Assembly: GCF_018070075.1 (NCBI RefSeq)
Contig: NZ_JAGPXE010000002.1
Span: 310,001 to 374,000, forward strand
DNA length: 64,000 nucleotides
Origin: Saccharopolyspora endophytica
Lineage (GTDB): Bacteria > Actinomycetota > Actinomycetes > Mycobacteriales > Pseudonocardiaceae
Direction: 5' to 3'
The notes under the pieces: model-generated
What the model was told of the DNA's origin: nothing
The model's input: the letters and a program-made list of their open reading frames with translations, nothing else
Database searches by the model: none
Shown here: positions 16,638 to 24,978 of the stretch, in pieces
Layout of the letters: every line of letters starts with the position of its first letter
Numbering within the stretch: the stretch's first letter is position 1
Made by a program: the position numbers and the translations under genes

Positions 16638-17572
16638 CGGGGAACTCGATTCGCGGTCGCCGCGGCCTCGTGGTCCGCGACCTTCTTCGGGGTGATCACG
16701 TCGGTCGGCAGCGCGTTGTTGGTGATCCGGGCGAACATGTTGCGCGGGCCGATGATGTGCGCGTGCTCGGCGCGGGCGGTGCGCATGCCCTCGACCACCG
16801 TGCTCCAGTGCACCGGGGTCACCCACCCGTCGAGCAGGTCCTGCTTGATCTCCTCGGGATCCGACAGCAGCTCGCCGGTGACGTCCGAGAGCATCGGCCA
16901 CTTCGGGGACCGCCACGTGACCCGGTCGTACACCTCGGTTTCCAGCCGGTCGCGCAGCGGCCGGACGCTGCCGCAGTGCTCCGAGCGGTTCATCGTGTAG
17001 AAGGGGTACCCACCGGCCTCGCGAACGCGCTTCTCCAGCAGCTCGAGGTCGGCGAGGGTGCCGGACACCGCGTGCACGGTGTCGTCGAGGTAGATCGACA
17101 CCTCCGCGTCGTGCCCATCGGAGCGGAAGGCGTCCACCAGCTCGTCGACCTGCCGGGAGTTGAGCCGGTAGAAGAACAGGCAGCCCAGCGGTTCCGGCTG
17201 CGCCTCGAAGTACTCGATCTCCACCTTCGCGCTGCTGCGAACCAGTTCCAGACCGTCCACGTAGGACAGGGAGCCGCTGAAGACCGCTGCGTTGATGGCG
17301 CCGAAGCTCTGGCCGCCGCACAGCACCGGGTTGATCTCGACGTGGTCGAGCGCCCAGTCCGCGAGCGCGAGCGTCAACGCCATGAAACCGGACTCGTAGA
17401 CCTCCCAGTCGTAGACCTCGGCCTTGGCGTAGGAGTCCAGCAACGAGTAGCCGAGGACCTCGTCGGCGACCTCGATCCTGCGACGGGCGTAGTCGCTGGT
17501 GCGGAGGAAGTCCTCGACCGAGGAGAACTTCGTCGGCACCAGGCCCGGGAAGTAGAGCGCATCACGGCGCAC
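16634..17572 (-). CDS. Malonyl-CoA:ACP transacylase-like acyltransferase
   Basis: A 312-residue stand-alone acyltransferase of the FabD fold starting LYFPGLVP. The nucleophile elbow is GGQSFGA with Ser89, and a conserved His199 lies in MNRSEHCG, at the spacing of the FabD Ser/His pair. The elbow has Gln instead of the usual His (GHSxG), so the extender or acyl substrate may differ from malonyl-CoA. GTG at 17572 follows AGAGAGGTG. It is first in a translationally coupled trio with the P450 and FAD protein and could feed the ketosynthase of the right arm. Confidence 0.8.
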   Translation of the reverse strand: MRRDALYFPGLVPTKFSSVEDFLRTSDYARRRIEVADEVLGYSLLDSYAKAEVYDWEVYESGFMALTLALADWALDHVEINPVLCGGQSFGAINAAVFSGSLSYVDGLELVRSSAKVEIEYFEAQPEPLGCLFFYRLNSRQVDELVDAFRSDGHDAEVSIYLDDTVHAVSGTLADLELLEKRVREAGGYPFYTMNRSEHCGSVRPLRDRLETEVYDRVTWRSPKWPMLSDVTGELLSDPEEIKQDLLDGWVTPVHWSTVVEGMRTARAEHAHIIGPRNMFARITNNALPTDVITPKKVADHEAAATANRVPR

Positions 17573-17608
17573 CGGAATTCACCTCTCTGGCTTGGTTTGT
17601 CGCCGCGA

Positions 17609-18502
17609 TCAGAGCCGGTCGAGCAGTTCGCGCTTCTTCTGCTCGAACTCCGCCTGGGTGAGGATGCCGTCGGCGTGGAGCTGCCCCAGCTCGCGGATCG
17701 TCGCGAGGATCTCCTCGCGCGACATGCCGGGCTGCTGCGGCGCTGCGGGCAGCATCAGCCGATCCGCCGAGGTGCCCAGGGCGGTCGCGCCCGGCTGCGC
17801 CTGCTGGATCGCGGCCAGCACGGCCGCGGCGAACGGCAGGGAGTTGGCCGTGGTGCCGAAGCCGAAGCCGAACAGCAGGGACCGGATGTTGTCGGCGGGC
17901 GGGGTGTCGGATCGCTCTCCGCGCGGCAGCAGCAGGAGGTGACCCGAGGTCAGGCCCGGCCTGACCCATTCGACGCCGGCCAGCTCGGTGAGCTCGTGGC
18001 GCCGCCTCGGCGAGCGGTGCTTGACCTTGGAGGCGTCCGGGTGCCACTGGAACTCGACGGCCGAGCCGTCGAAGGTCGCCTCCCCGTCGTAGCCCTTGAG
18101 CCGCCGAGGGGACTGGTCGACCTCGACGAGGAAGTGCGGCGCGGGAGAATCGGAATCGGGGTTCAGATCGCAGTGGTCGTTGATGTGGTCGGCGTAGTAG
18201 GCCGCCAATTCCTGCTGATTCGGCTCCAGTTCGATCTGGTGCGGTTCGGAATCGTCGGAGAGCTGGCCTGCGGCGACTTCGGTGAGCGGGTCGGCTCCGG
18301 GGCGCAAGTGCAGGGTCAGCTGCGGATTTCCGTCACCGCCCGCCGAGCTGGCGCGCGAAATGGCTCGGTACGGGATGGTCCGGTGCTTGAGCTTGCGCAG
18401 CAGTCGGGGATGACCGAGTCCGCTCGAATAATTGATCTCGATTCGATCGTCTTCGAATACCCAGGTGGCATTCGTTCCCGTCAGTTCCAGCCCCAGTCCC
18501 AT
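17609..18502 (-). CDS. DUF4429 and SHOCT domain protein
   Basis: A 297-residue protein with two pleckstrin-like DUF4429 halves (residues ~5-100 and ~130-195) and a C-terminal SHOCT helix pair (GMSREEILATIRELGQLHAD then GILTQAEFEQKKRELLDRL). SHOCT domains often bring proteins to membranes or into oligomers. No catalytic residues are evident. It is 36 bp upstream of the acyltransferase gene on the same strand, so it may lie in the same transcript, but this family is common as a general actinobacterial protein. Confidence 0.78.
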   Translation of the reverse strand: MGLGLELTGTNATWVFEDDRIEINYSSGLGHPRLLRKLKHRTIPYRAISRASSAGGDGNPQLTLHLRPGADPLTEVAAGQLSDDSEPHQIELEPNQQELAAYYADHINDHCDLNPDSDSPAPHFLVEVDQSPRRLKGYDGEATFDGSAVEFQWHPDASKVKHRSPRRRHELTELAGVEWVRPGLTSGHLLLLPRGERSDTPPADNIRSLLFGFGFGTTANSLPFAAAVLAAIQQAQPGATALGTSADRLMLPAAPQQPGMSREEILATIRELGQLHADGILTQAEFEQKKRELLDRL

Positions 18503-18651
18503 GTGATCAACCTACTCGGATCGGCATTGCCCGCCAAGGATTTCGAAGTGCTTTCGGGGTTGTGAGGGGTTGTCGCCGAATAGGTGTTCGCGAGTCGGTG
18601 GCCGCCGCCGCGACCACCGACTCCGCACGACTCGTTCCCCCCAGTCGAGGC

Positions 18652-18849
18652 TCAGTCGAGCTTCTTCTTCTCCGGGAAGAAGATCGCGGCGATGGCGAAG
18701 AGGATCTCGATGCCACCGATGATGGCGAGGACGTTGCCCACAGTCCGCAATTCGAACGGACCGAACTCGGTCTCGCCCCCGTAAACCCTCAGCATGATGC
18801 CCGCCACCAGCATCACCGTGCCGAGGGCTATGTACTTCGCGTTCGACAT
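18652..18849 (-). CDS. Small two-helix membrane protein
   Basis: A 65-residue protein with two hydrophobic segments (YIALGTVMLVAGIMLRVY and VLAIIGGIEILFAIAAIFF) and a lysine-rich end PEKKKLD. ATG at 18849 is 7 nt after GGAGG, which decides the start. No family is recognised. It lies between the DUF4429 gene and the MFS exporters on the same strand and may be a minor membrane component. Confidence 0.7.
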   Translation of the reverse strand: MSNAKYIALGTVMLVAGIMLRVYGGETEFGPFELRTVGNVLAIIGGIEILFAIAAIFFPEKKKLD

Positions 18850-18954
18850 GAATCCTCCGTGCTGAATCACATTGATGATCGCGATCTTAGCAGCGACCGC
18901 GTCTGGAAAATGCGGTTTTGCTCTTTGTTCCGAGGTTTTCCGGACGATGCGGGA

Positions 18955-20451
18955 TCACGTCCGCCATCGCATCGTCGTCAGGTGCGAGGAGTTGATTCGC
19001 GGAATCGGCTGGGTGAGTCCGGCGTCGGCGGACAGCATCCACACGCGATGTCCCGGGTTCACATGGGGAATTCTGGGAATGGGCCGGGTTGCCGCCTGGT
19101 CGAACCGGTGCCGAACGGGCCGGGTGGCCTCGTCGAGGCGCGGGATCTCGCGGGTCACCTCGCTGTGGTCGACGCGCATCGCGTCGAGCTTGTGCAGGTG
19201 CCGGACGAAGATCAGCGCGACCGCCAGGGCGAGGTAGCAGCAACCCAGCACCAGCATCGTGACCCGAACGCCCACCGAGCTGATCAATCCCGTCGCGGCG
19301 GCGACCGCCAGCGGTGCCGGCGCGCTCAGCACGGTGTTCGCGATGCTGATGACCCGGCCGAAGATCCGCTTGGGAACGCGTTCCTGCAACGCGGCCATGT
19401 AGAGCATGTCCAGCGGACTGGTCACCACGCCCGCCGCCGCCATCAGCGCGAACGCGGGTACGGCGCTGAGCTCCAGCGCCATCAGCAGCACGAGTCCGGC
19501 GAACGCGAGGTAGACGCCGAGGTAGGTCCGGCGCTTCGGCAGCGTGTGCCCGATGACGCCGTAGCCGATCGTGCCGACCAGCGATCCGATGCCGAACGCG
19601 CTGATCAGGCCGCCGTAGAGGGCGGGCTCGTGGAGCACTTCCGCGGCGTAGGCGGTCAGCCCGATCGAGGCGAAGCTGGTGTCGAACGCGGCGAACAGCA
19701 TCGTCGCGATCACCAGCGTGCGCAGCAGCTTGTCCTGGAACAGGTAGCGCAGCCCGACGCGGAACCGCCGGAAGTACCCCACGCCGTCTTCGAACCCGTC
19801 CCGCTCCGGCTCGCCCGCACCGCCCTGGGAGGCGCGCGCGAACAGCAGCAGGACCGCGGTGCCGAGCATCCCGGTGGCGGCGTTGAGCAGGATCGTCCAC
19901 TCGCTGCCCGCGAACGCCGCGATCCCGCCCGCGGCCAGCGGCCCCACCAGGTTCGACGCGGCGGTGACCGTGCGCAGCGTCGCGTTGGCGCGTTCCAGCG
20001 GGACCCCGGCCTGCCCGGCCAGGTGCGGGACCATGCCGAAGATCGCCACCCGGCCGGGTTCGTCGGCGACGCTGCGGACCAGCGCGAGCAGCAGCAGGAG
20101 CGAGGGCGACAGCAGCCCGGCGATGTGCAGCAGGTACACGGACAGGGTGGTGCCCGCTGCGAAGACGCTGGAGCCGAGCATGCTGACGCGGAAGCCGATC
20201 CGGTCGATCAGCGGCCCCTGCAGCAGACCGGTGACCACCGAGCCGCCGACGCTGACCGCTGCGATCCACCCGGTCAGCGCCAGGTCATGCGTGGTCTCCA
20301 GGACGAACAGCGGCAACGCGGAGGTGCCGATGACGTCGCCGATGACGTTGATCGACGAACCGGTGAGCAAACCCCGGTACGGACCGCGTCTGAGCGGAGG
20401 TTTCCTCAACCGCACCGTGGGCGCGTCGGCAGAGGCTCGCGACGGTCGCAC
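18955..20451 (-). CDS. MFS transporter with hydrophilic C-terminal tail
   Basis: A 498-residue major facilitator of about 12 helices (MFS_3/enterobactin-exporter type: LTGSSINVIGDVIGTSALPL, LPKRRTYLGVYLAFAG). After the last helix there is an unusual ~75-residue hydrophilic tail with two copies of a T[RQ]PIPRI motif (ATRPIPRIPHVN and LTQPIPRINSS). GTG at 20451 is 4 bp after the stop of the next MFS gene, so the two are co-translated. Position directly after the lanthipeptide precursors suggests export of, or immunity to, the product (inference). Confidence 0.8.
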   Translation of the reverse strand: MRPSRASADAPTVRLRKPPLRRGPYRGLLTGSSINVIGDVIGTSALPLFVLETTHDLALTGWIAAVSVGGSVVTGLLQGPLIDRIGFRVSMLGSSVFAAGTTLSVYLLHIAGLLSPSLLLLLALVRSVADEPGRVAIFGMVPHLAGQAGVPLERANATLRTVTAASNLVGPLAAGGIAAFAGSEWTILLNAATGMLGTAVLLLFARASQGGAGEPERDGFEDGVGYFRRFRVGLRYLFQDKLLRTLVIATMLFAAFDTSFASIGLTAYAAEVLHEPALYGGLISAFGIGSLVGTIGYGVIGHTLPKRRTYLGVYLAFAGLVLLMALELSAVPAFALMAAAGVVTSPLDMLYMAALQERVPKRIFGRVISIANTVLSAPAPLAVAAATGLISSVGVRVTMLVLGCCYLALAVALIFVRHLHKLDAMRVDHSEVTREIPRLDEATRPVRHRFDQAATRPIPRIPHVNPGHRVWMLSADAGLTQPIPRINSSHLTTMRWRT

Positions 20452-20455
20452 GGCC

Positions 20456-21637
20456 TCACCCGCCGGTGTCCGGTGCGGCGGCGGTGCTGCTCAGCGAACG
20501 CCAGGCGAGCGGGACGGTGGCGGCGGTGACCGCGAGCGCCACGGCCAGAGCGGTGCCGGACAGGGCGATCCCGCTGGTCTGGTAGAGGACGCCGATGGCC
20601 GCGGAGCCCGCGGTGACCCCGGCCAGCTGCGCGCTCTCGTAGTGGCCGATCCGCCGTCCCATCCGGGTGCCCGCGCCTTCTGAAACCGCCGACTGCTCGG
20701 CGGGAATCGCGATGCCGAGCGCGGCAGCGGCGACGATCCACACGACGCTGAGCACCCACGGTTCGGGGGCCGCGGCGAGCACCCCGGTGACCAGCGCGCC
20801 GGCCAGCAGCGCGAGCATCACCGCCTGGCGCTTGCCGATCCGCGCCACCACCCGGTGGGCGATGCTCGGCACCAGGATGAACGCGATGAAACCCGGTGCC
20901 AGCGCGGACGCGATGGCGTAGGGGCCGTAGTGGTGGGCGGTCTGCAGGTGCAGCAGGAGCAGCAGGGCCATGGCGGCCTCCAGCGCTGCCGTCACGCCGC
21001 AGATCACCAGGAACGGCAGCACGGCCCTCGCCGGAGCGGGTTCCTGCGGGGTCTGGGGCGCTGCTACCCCGGTGCCGCCCGTGGCGGAGCCCAGCAGCAC
21101 GGCGGCGATCAGCGCTGAGGCGGCGCCGAGGGCGAAAACCGCGGGATAGCCGAGGTCTTCGAGCACGGTGAAGCACAGCACGTAGGCGACGAGCTGACCC
21201 GTGCCCTCGAACGACAGCAGCCGCCCGAATCCCCGGCCGTCGTCGCCGTCCGACCGGTCGCCGACCCAGCTGCGGACGCCGACCCAGAACAACGCCCCGC
21301 CGATGCCGCTGAGCGCCGCCATCGCGTACGCGGGCAGCAGGCCGCCACCGAGCGCGAACCCGGCCAGCGCACCGGCTTGCACCACGGCCCCCGCGGCGGC
21401 CACCACGAGCTTGTTGCCGCGATCGGCGAGCGAACCGCTCAGCGGCCGGGCCAGCAGTGCCGCCAGCGCGCACACCGCGACCAGGACGCCGGCTTCGCCG
21501 GGCGTGGCCGCCAGCACGGCCCCGGCGTAGAGCGGGAGCAGGAAGTCGAGCACCGCCATCGGACCGCCGGCGAAGGCGGCCGAGTGCAGCACTCGTTCTG
21601 TGCGGCCGAATCGCCGGCGTTCGGCGCTGTTGGTCAT
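20456..21637 (-). CDS. MFS transporter next to lanthipeptide precursors
   Basis: A 393-residue 12-helix major facilitator. Helix 2/3 loop LARPLSGSLADRGNKLVVAA is the family signature. ATG at 21637 (MTNSAERRRFGRTERVL) was preferred to a longer form because it follows a GGGAAACGGGAC stretch and places a basic cytosolic end before helix 1. It is the first gene after the three precursor genes and pairs with a second exporter; no ABC transporter is present, so these two are the best candidates for secretion of the modified peptide. Confidence 0.8.
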   Translation of the reverse strand: MTNSAERRRFGRTERVLHSAAFAGGPMAVLDFLLPLYAGAVLAATPGEAGVLVAVCALAALLARPLSGSLADRGNKLVVAAAGAVVQAGALAGFALGGGLLPAYAMAALSGIGGALFWVGVRSWVGDRSDGDDGRGFGRLLSFEGTGQLVAYVLCFTVLEDLGYPAVFALGAASALIAAVLLGSATGGTGVAAPQTPQEPAPARAVLPFLVICGVTAALEAAMALLLLLHLQTAHHYGPYAIASALAPGFIAFILVPSIAHRVVARIGKRQAVMLALLAGALVTGVLAAAPEPWVLSVVWIVAAAALGIAIPAEQSAVSEGAGTRMGRRIGHYESAQLAGVTAGSAAIGVLYQTSGIALSGTALAVALAVTAATVPLAWRSLSSTAAAPDTGG

Positions 21638-21781
21638 GGCGGTCCCGTTTCCCGTCGGAGGTGCGTATTTGTGGAGATCAACTCGCGGGACAGTATTGCC
21701 GATCCGGGCGATCCCGGTGGTCGGCAACGGCGATTCCGCCGGCCCGTCCGCGAGGGCCGGACCGGCGGAACGCCAGGTGCT

Positions 21782-21792
21782 TCAGCAGTTCA
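21782..21792 (-). repeat. Duplicated precursor 3' end fragment
   Basis: The stretch GTGCTTCAGCAGTTC at 21778-21792 repeats the end of the precursor gene at 21805 (same letters around 21801-21815), just beyond its stop. It looks like the leftover 3' tip of a fourth precursor copy after unequal recombination. Too short to code for anything. Confidence 0.4.
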
Positions 21793-21804
21793 CAGCGAAG
21801 TGCT

Positions 21805-21888
21805 TCAGCAGTTCGTGCTCTGCGTGCTGCCGGGGACAGAGGCCTCGGCCGCGGTGGTCTCCAAGGCTTGGAGGTCGAGGATGGACAT
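21805..21888 (-). CDS. Class III lanthipeptide precursor, copy 3 (variant)
   Basis: A 27-residue peptide beginning MSILDLQALE and ending PGSTQSTNC. The ILDLQ/LE helix is the recognition motif of class III (LanKC) leader peptides. The C-terminal Ser-Thr-Gln-Ser-Thr-Asn-Cys has the Ser-x2-Ser-x2-Cys spacing from which LanKC enzymes form labionin-type (or, with decarboxylation, avionin-type) crosslinks. It differs from copies 1 and 2 by Ala-to-Ser in the leader and Ala-to-Gln in the core, so it would give a distinct product. Start ATG at 21888. Confidence 0.85.
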   Translation of the reverse strand: MSILDLQALETTAAEASVPGSTQSTNC

Positions 21889-21951
21889 CTGAAATCACCA
21901 CCTATCGTGTTTTTCGGTGTTCACTCATCGCGTGTGCGGCGATGGAGTGGG

Positions 21952-22035
21952 TCAGCAGTTGGTGCTCGCGGTGCTGCCGGGGACGGCGGCCTCGGCCGCG
22001 GTGGTCTCCAGGGCTTGGAGGTCGAGGATGGACAT
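21952..22035 (-). CDS. Class III lanthipeptide precursor, copy 2
   Basis: A 27-residue peptide identical to copy 1: leader MSILDLQALE, then an Ala/Glu-rich spacer, then PGSTASTNC. The predicted core STASTNC holds Ser1-x2-Ser4-x2-Cys7 with the cysteine at the very C-terminus, as needed for a labionin or avionin ring. ATG at 22035 is preceded on its strand by GGTGGTGATCACAG. It lies in the second unit of a 147-bp tandem repeat. Confidence 0.88.
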   Translation of the reverse strand: MSILDLQALETTAAEAAVPGSTASTNC

Positions 22036-22098
22036 CTGTGATCACCACCTATCGTGTCTTTTGGTGTTCACTCATCGCGTGTGCGGCGATGGAGTGGG

Positions 22099-22182
22099 TC
22101 AGCAGTTGGTGCTCGCGGTGCTGCCGGGGACGGCGGCCTCGGCCGCGGTGGTCTCCAGGGCTTGGAGGTCGAGGATGGACAT
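22099..22182 (-). CDS. Class III lanthipeptide precursor, copy 1
   Basis: A 27-residue precursor (MSILDLQALE ... VPGSTASTNC), the first one downstream of the LanKC synthetase gene. The core is only about seven residues, far shorter than SapB or labyrinthopeptin cores (~20) and in the range of the short peptide part of lipolanthines. Three Thr/Ser besides the two ring serines could also be dehydrated. Placing several precursors after, not before, the synthetase is less usual for class III loci. Confidence 0.88.
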   Translation of the reverse strand: MSILDLQALETTAAEAAVPGSTASTNC

Positions 22183-22216
22183 CTGTGATCACCACCTAAC
22201 GTGTCTTTCGGGTTTT

Positions 22217-22241
22217 CCTCGCCGAACGGTGAACGGCGAGG
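22217..22241. terminator. Hairpin between lanKC and precursor genes
   Basis: CCTCGCCG (22217-22224) pairs with CGGCGAGG (22234-22241) around a 9-nt loop. On the minus strand it follows the LanKC stop (22279) and precedes the first precursor start (22182). It could be an attenuating terminator or an mRNA-stabilising stem that sets a higher precursor-to-enzyme ratio. Confidence 0.5.
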
Positions 22242-22278
22242 ACATCTGTGGTCGCATCAACCGTGAACGGCGGATCGA

Positions 22279-24951
22279 TCAGCGAATCGGATTGTTCGCC
22301 TCGCCAGTTCTCACCGGGTGCGGATGTCCCTCGGGGGCGTTGTGAACACTATCAGAAAATTCGTTCCCGCCAATGGTTTTCGCAATTCCTCGAGCAATTC
22401 CTGCCGTTTTAAGGAAAGGCATGAATTCAGCCTCGGCATCGTCGAGCGACGCGAGTGCCGCGAGCACTCCGGCGTTACCGGTGGCGAAATCCATCGAGAG
22501 CCGGAAATTGCCCTCGCCGGGGAATGCCAAGTGCCCGTGGTAGCCGAGCGCGTGCCAGTGCAGCACCGACAGGTGCGCGACGACGGAGTCCGGCAACCGC
22601 CCGCCCGACCCGTCCCGCGCCAGCCGCCCCAGCGTCGCCAGCAGCCCGGCGCGGCCGCTGAACAGCCCTGACTGCACGACCAGCGTGCTGCGGCAGCTCT
22701 CGGTGAGCCCCGCCGCGGACTCGGACAGCCGCTCGTCGGGCACGTGCCGCAGCACCTGGTCGGCGATCAGCCCGATGCCCGCCGAACCGACGTCGAGGTA
22801 GGGCAGGGTGCGGAAACCGCCGTCCACCTGCAACGTCCCGTCCGGCCGGGCCACGCACAGGTCGAGGTCGCGGTGCAGAGCGCGCACCGCCAGGTCCAGG
22901 TGCTCGCGCTGTCCGGTCGTCTCGAAGCAGCGAAGGAAGAACAGCGCGGGCCCGGTCCAGCCGCGCAGCAGCCCGCCGCGCGATCCGGCGTCGCGCAGCC
23001 CGATGCGGCCGGCGACGTCGATGCCGTGCGAGCGGCCGCTCTCGACGGCCTCCGCCAGCCGGTCGGCGACTCCCAGCGCGCCGGCCAGGTGCTCGCCGCC
23101 GCGATCGGCCAGGTGCAGGTGGTTCAGGCCGATGCCGGCCAGGCCGCTGAACAGGCTGACGTCGTGGGTGAGCGCCACGTCCGGCGCGGCTCCTGCGATG
23201 AGCTCGGCCGCCTGGTCGTGGTGGCCCAGCAGGTCGAGGACGTGCGCGATGCCGTGGGCGCCGTCGAAGAAGCCGGGCGGGAGGTCCGACCGGGACGCGT
23301 GCTCGGAGAGCCAGGCCGCGTGCGCCGGATCGACCTCCTGGCCGGCGGTGCGCAGCGACCACAAGATCCCGGCCGCGCCGAAGGCGAAGTCGGTGCCACC
23401 GTTGAGGAATCCCTGCACGTCGCCGGGGAAGAGGCGGTCGTCGCGCTCCGGGGTGGCGGTGGCGCGGATCGCCTCGGCCAGCGACTCGCGCGCTGCGCGG
23501 CGTCCCGCGGCGTTGGTGAAGCGGACCTCCGGGGCCGCGGCGCCCTCGGTGCCGGGCGCCGGTCTGCGGAGCCGGTCGAGGATGAGAGCTCGCACGTGTT
23601 CGGGCAATTCGAAGTGCTCCTCCACTGCGGCGAGCAGTGCGCCCGCTTTGCCGGGGGACAGCGCGTTGAGGCTGGTCAGCGGTAGGAACAGCCACAGCGC
23701 GAGCGTTCCCAGCGCCTGCCGGTCGATCTCGGCGCCGCGAGCGTCGGGGTCGGTGAAGCCCGCGTAGCCCATCTGCTGGCGCTGCCCGTCGCCGATCTCG
23801 GACGCCGACTCGAAGTCGACCAGCCCGACCCGGTCGTCCTCGTCGACGAGGACGTTCGCCGGGTGCAGGTCGCCGAAGACCAGGCCGTGCTCGTGGATGC
23901 GCTCCACCAGCTCGGCGACCCGCTCCAGGACGCCGACGGCGCGCTCGGCGTAGGTGCGCTTGGCCTGCGGTGTCGTTCGCGGGCCGACCAGCGGGTGGTG
24001 CAGCGCGCTCCAGGTCTGCAGCGTGCGGCCGGGAATCCGGTCCAGCACGGCGAAGCGGTGCTCCCACACGTCGACCAGCTCGTGCACGCGCGGCACGCCC
24101 TCGATGCCGTCGAGCGCGCGCAGCGCTCGCACCTCGTCGTCCAGCCGCGCGATCGCGTCCCGACCGGACGAGTCCAGCCCGGCCAGCGGGCGAGCCTCCT
24201 TGAGCACCACCTGGGTCCCGTCGCTCTCACGCCGGGCGAGGTAGACCCCGCCGCCGTTGGAGAAGTGCAGTGCCTCGGTGATCTGGTAGCCCAGCGAGGC
24301 CGACTGCGCGGATCGCGAGTCCAGGTGCGGCTTCAGGAACTCCGGTGGGCGCACCCAGCGCGGGGTGGTGAAGAACGGCCTCCGGTCGTCGGGGATCAAG
24401 GTGCCGTCCGGCTCTTCGATCGCCAGCACCCGCTCACCGCCCTCGGTGTAGCAGTGCCGGGCGGTGAAACCGCCGTAGCGCACGAAGACCGGCCCCTCGC
24501 CGATCCGCAGATCGGTCAGCACGTACGGGCCGCGTTCGCCGGCCAGCGCCTCGGCGAGCGCGTCGACCGCGGTTTCCAGCTGCACGTCGTCGACCGGGTA
24601 GAGGGTCAGCAGCTTCCCGCTCGCCGAGCGCGGCGCGTACTTGAGGCTGTAGGCGCGCACCAGGTGGCCGGTGCGCAGGAACTTGAACGCGATGCCGGTC
24701 TCGAAGCAGTACCGGGCGACGATCTCCAGCACCCGTCCGGCGTTGTCCGGGGTCGCCGAGACGTGGATCTTCCAACCTTGGCCGGGCAGTTCGGCACCCG
24801 CCGGGCGGGCCATGCACCAATCGAGGTTGCCGCCGCGATTCCAGCCCTCCGGGAATGTCAGGTCGAACGTGCTCTCCGCCGCCCCCCACCGAGACGGCGC
24901 TTCGTAGAAGTGCCGGTCGGCGAGCGAGTACAGCTCCAAGTCCTCGCGCAT
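22279..24951 (-). CDS. Class III lanthionine synthetase LanKC
   Basis: An 890-residue trifunctional enzyme, full length for LanKC. Residues ~1-215 are the phosphoSer/Thr lyase domain (GWKIHVSATPDNAGRVLEIV, FKFLRTGHLVRAYSLKYAPR); residues ~225-500 are a Ser/Thr kinase (VYLARRESDGTQVVLKEARP, catalytic GLVFGDLHPANVLVDEDD, VDFES); residues ~520-890 are a LanC-like cyclase (FFDGAHGIAHVLDLLG, FSGLAGIGLNHLHLAD, LDVGSAGIGLIADQV). The Cys/His zinc ligands of class I/II/IV cyclases are not apparent, typical of class III. It should phosphorylate, eliminate and crosslink the three precursors downstream. ATG at 24951 follows GAGGGGGAC. Confidence 0.93.
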   Translation of the reverse strand: MREDLELYSLADRHFYEAPSRWGAAESTFDLTFPEGWNRGGNLDWCMARPAGAELPGQGWKIHVSATPDNAGRVLEIVARYCFETGIAFKFLRTGHLVRAYSLKYAPRSASGKLLTLYPVDDVQLETAVDALAEALAGERGPYVLTDLRIGEGPVFVRYGGFTARHCYTEGGERVLAIEEPDGTLIPDDRRPFFTTPRWVRPPEFLKPHLDSRSAQSASLGYQITEALHFSNGGGVYLARRESDGTQVVLKEARPLAGLDSSGRDAIARLDDEVRALRALDGIEGVPRVHELVDVWEHRFAVLDRIPGRTLQTWSALHHPLVGPRTTPQAKRTYAERAVGVLERVAELVERIHEHGLVFGDLHPANVLVDEDDRVGLVDFESASEIGDGQRQQMGYAGFTDPDARGAEIDRQALGTLALWLFLPLTSLNALSPGKAGALLAAVEEHFELPEHVRALILDRLRRPAPGTEGAAAPEVRFTNAAGRRAARESLAEAIRATATPERDDRLFPGDVQGFLNGGTDFAFGAAGILWSLRTAGQEVDPAHAAWLSEHASRSDLPPGFFDGAHGIAHVLDLLGHHDQAAELIAGAAPDVALTHDVSLFSGLAGIGLNHLHLADRGGEHLAGALGVADRLAEAVESGRSHGIDVAGRIGLRDAGSRGGLLRGWTGPALFFLRCFETTGQREHLDLAVRALHRDLDLCVARPDGTLQVDGGFRTLPYLDVGSAGIGLIADQVLRHVPDERLSESAAGLTESCRSTLVVQSGLFSGRAGLLATLGRLARDGSGGRLPDSVVAHLSVLHWHALGYHGHLAFPGEGNFRLSMDFATGNAGVLAALASLDDAEAEFMPFLKTAGIARGIAKTIGGNEFSDSVHNAPEGHPHPVRTGEANNPIR

Positions 24952-24978
24952 CGCTGAAGTCCCCCTCGTGCCGCCGGG

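Larger units (their letters stand above)
21921..22214. repeat. 147-bp tandem repeat carrying precursor copies 1 and 2
   Basis: Two adjacent units, 21921-22067 and 22068-22214, are almost identical, including the complete precursor gene, its upstream AGGTGGTGATC ribosome-site region and the spacer TCACTCATCGCGTGTGCGGC. Copy 3 (21805-21888) is a more diverged relative. The near identity implies recent duplication or ongoing gene conversion. Confidence 0.9.

Noticed and set aside
21921..22214. Repeats considered as a CRISPR array
   Set aside because: The 147-bp units contain complete precursor genes and there are no short regular repeats with unique spacers.
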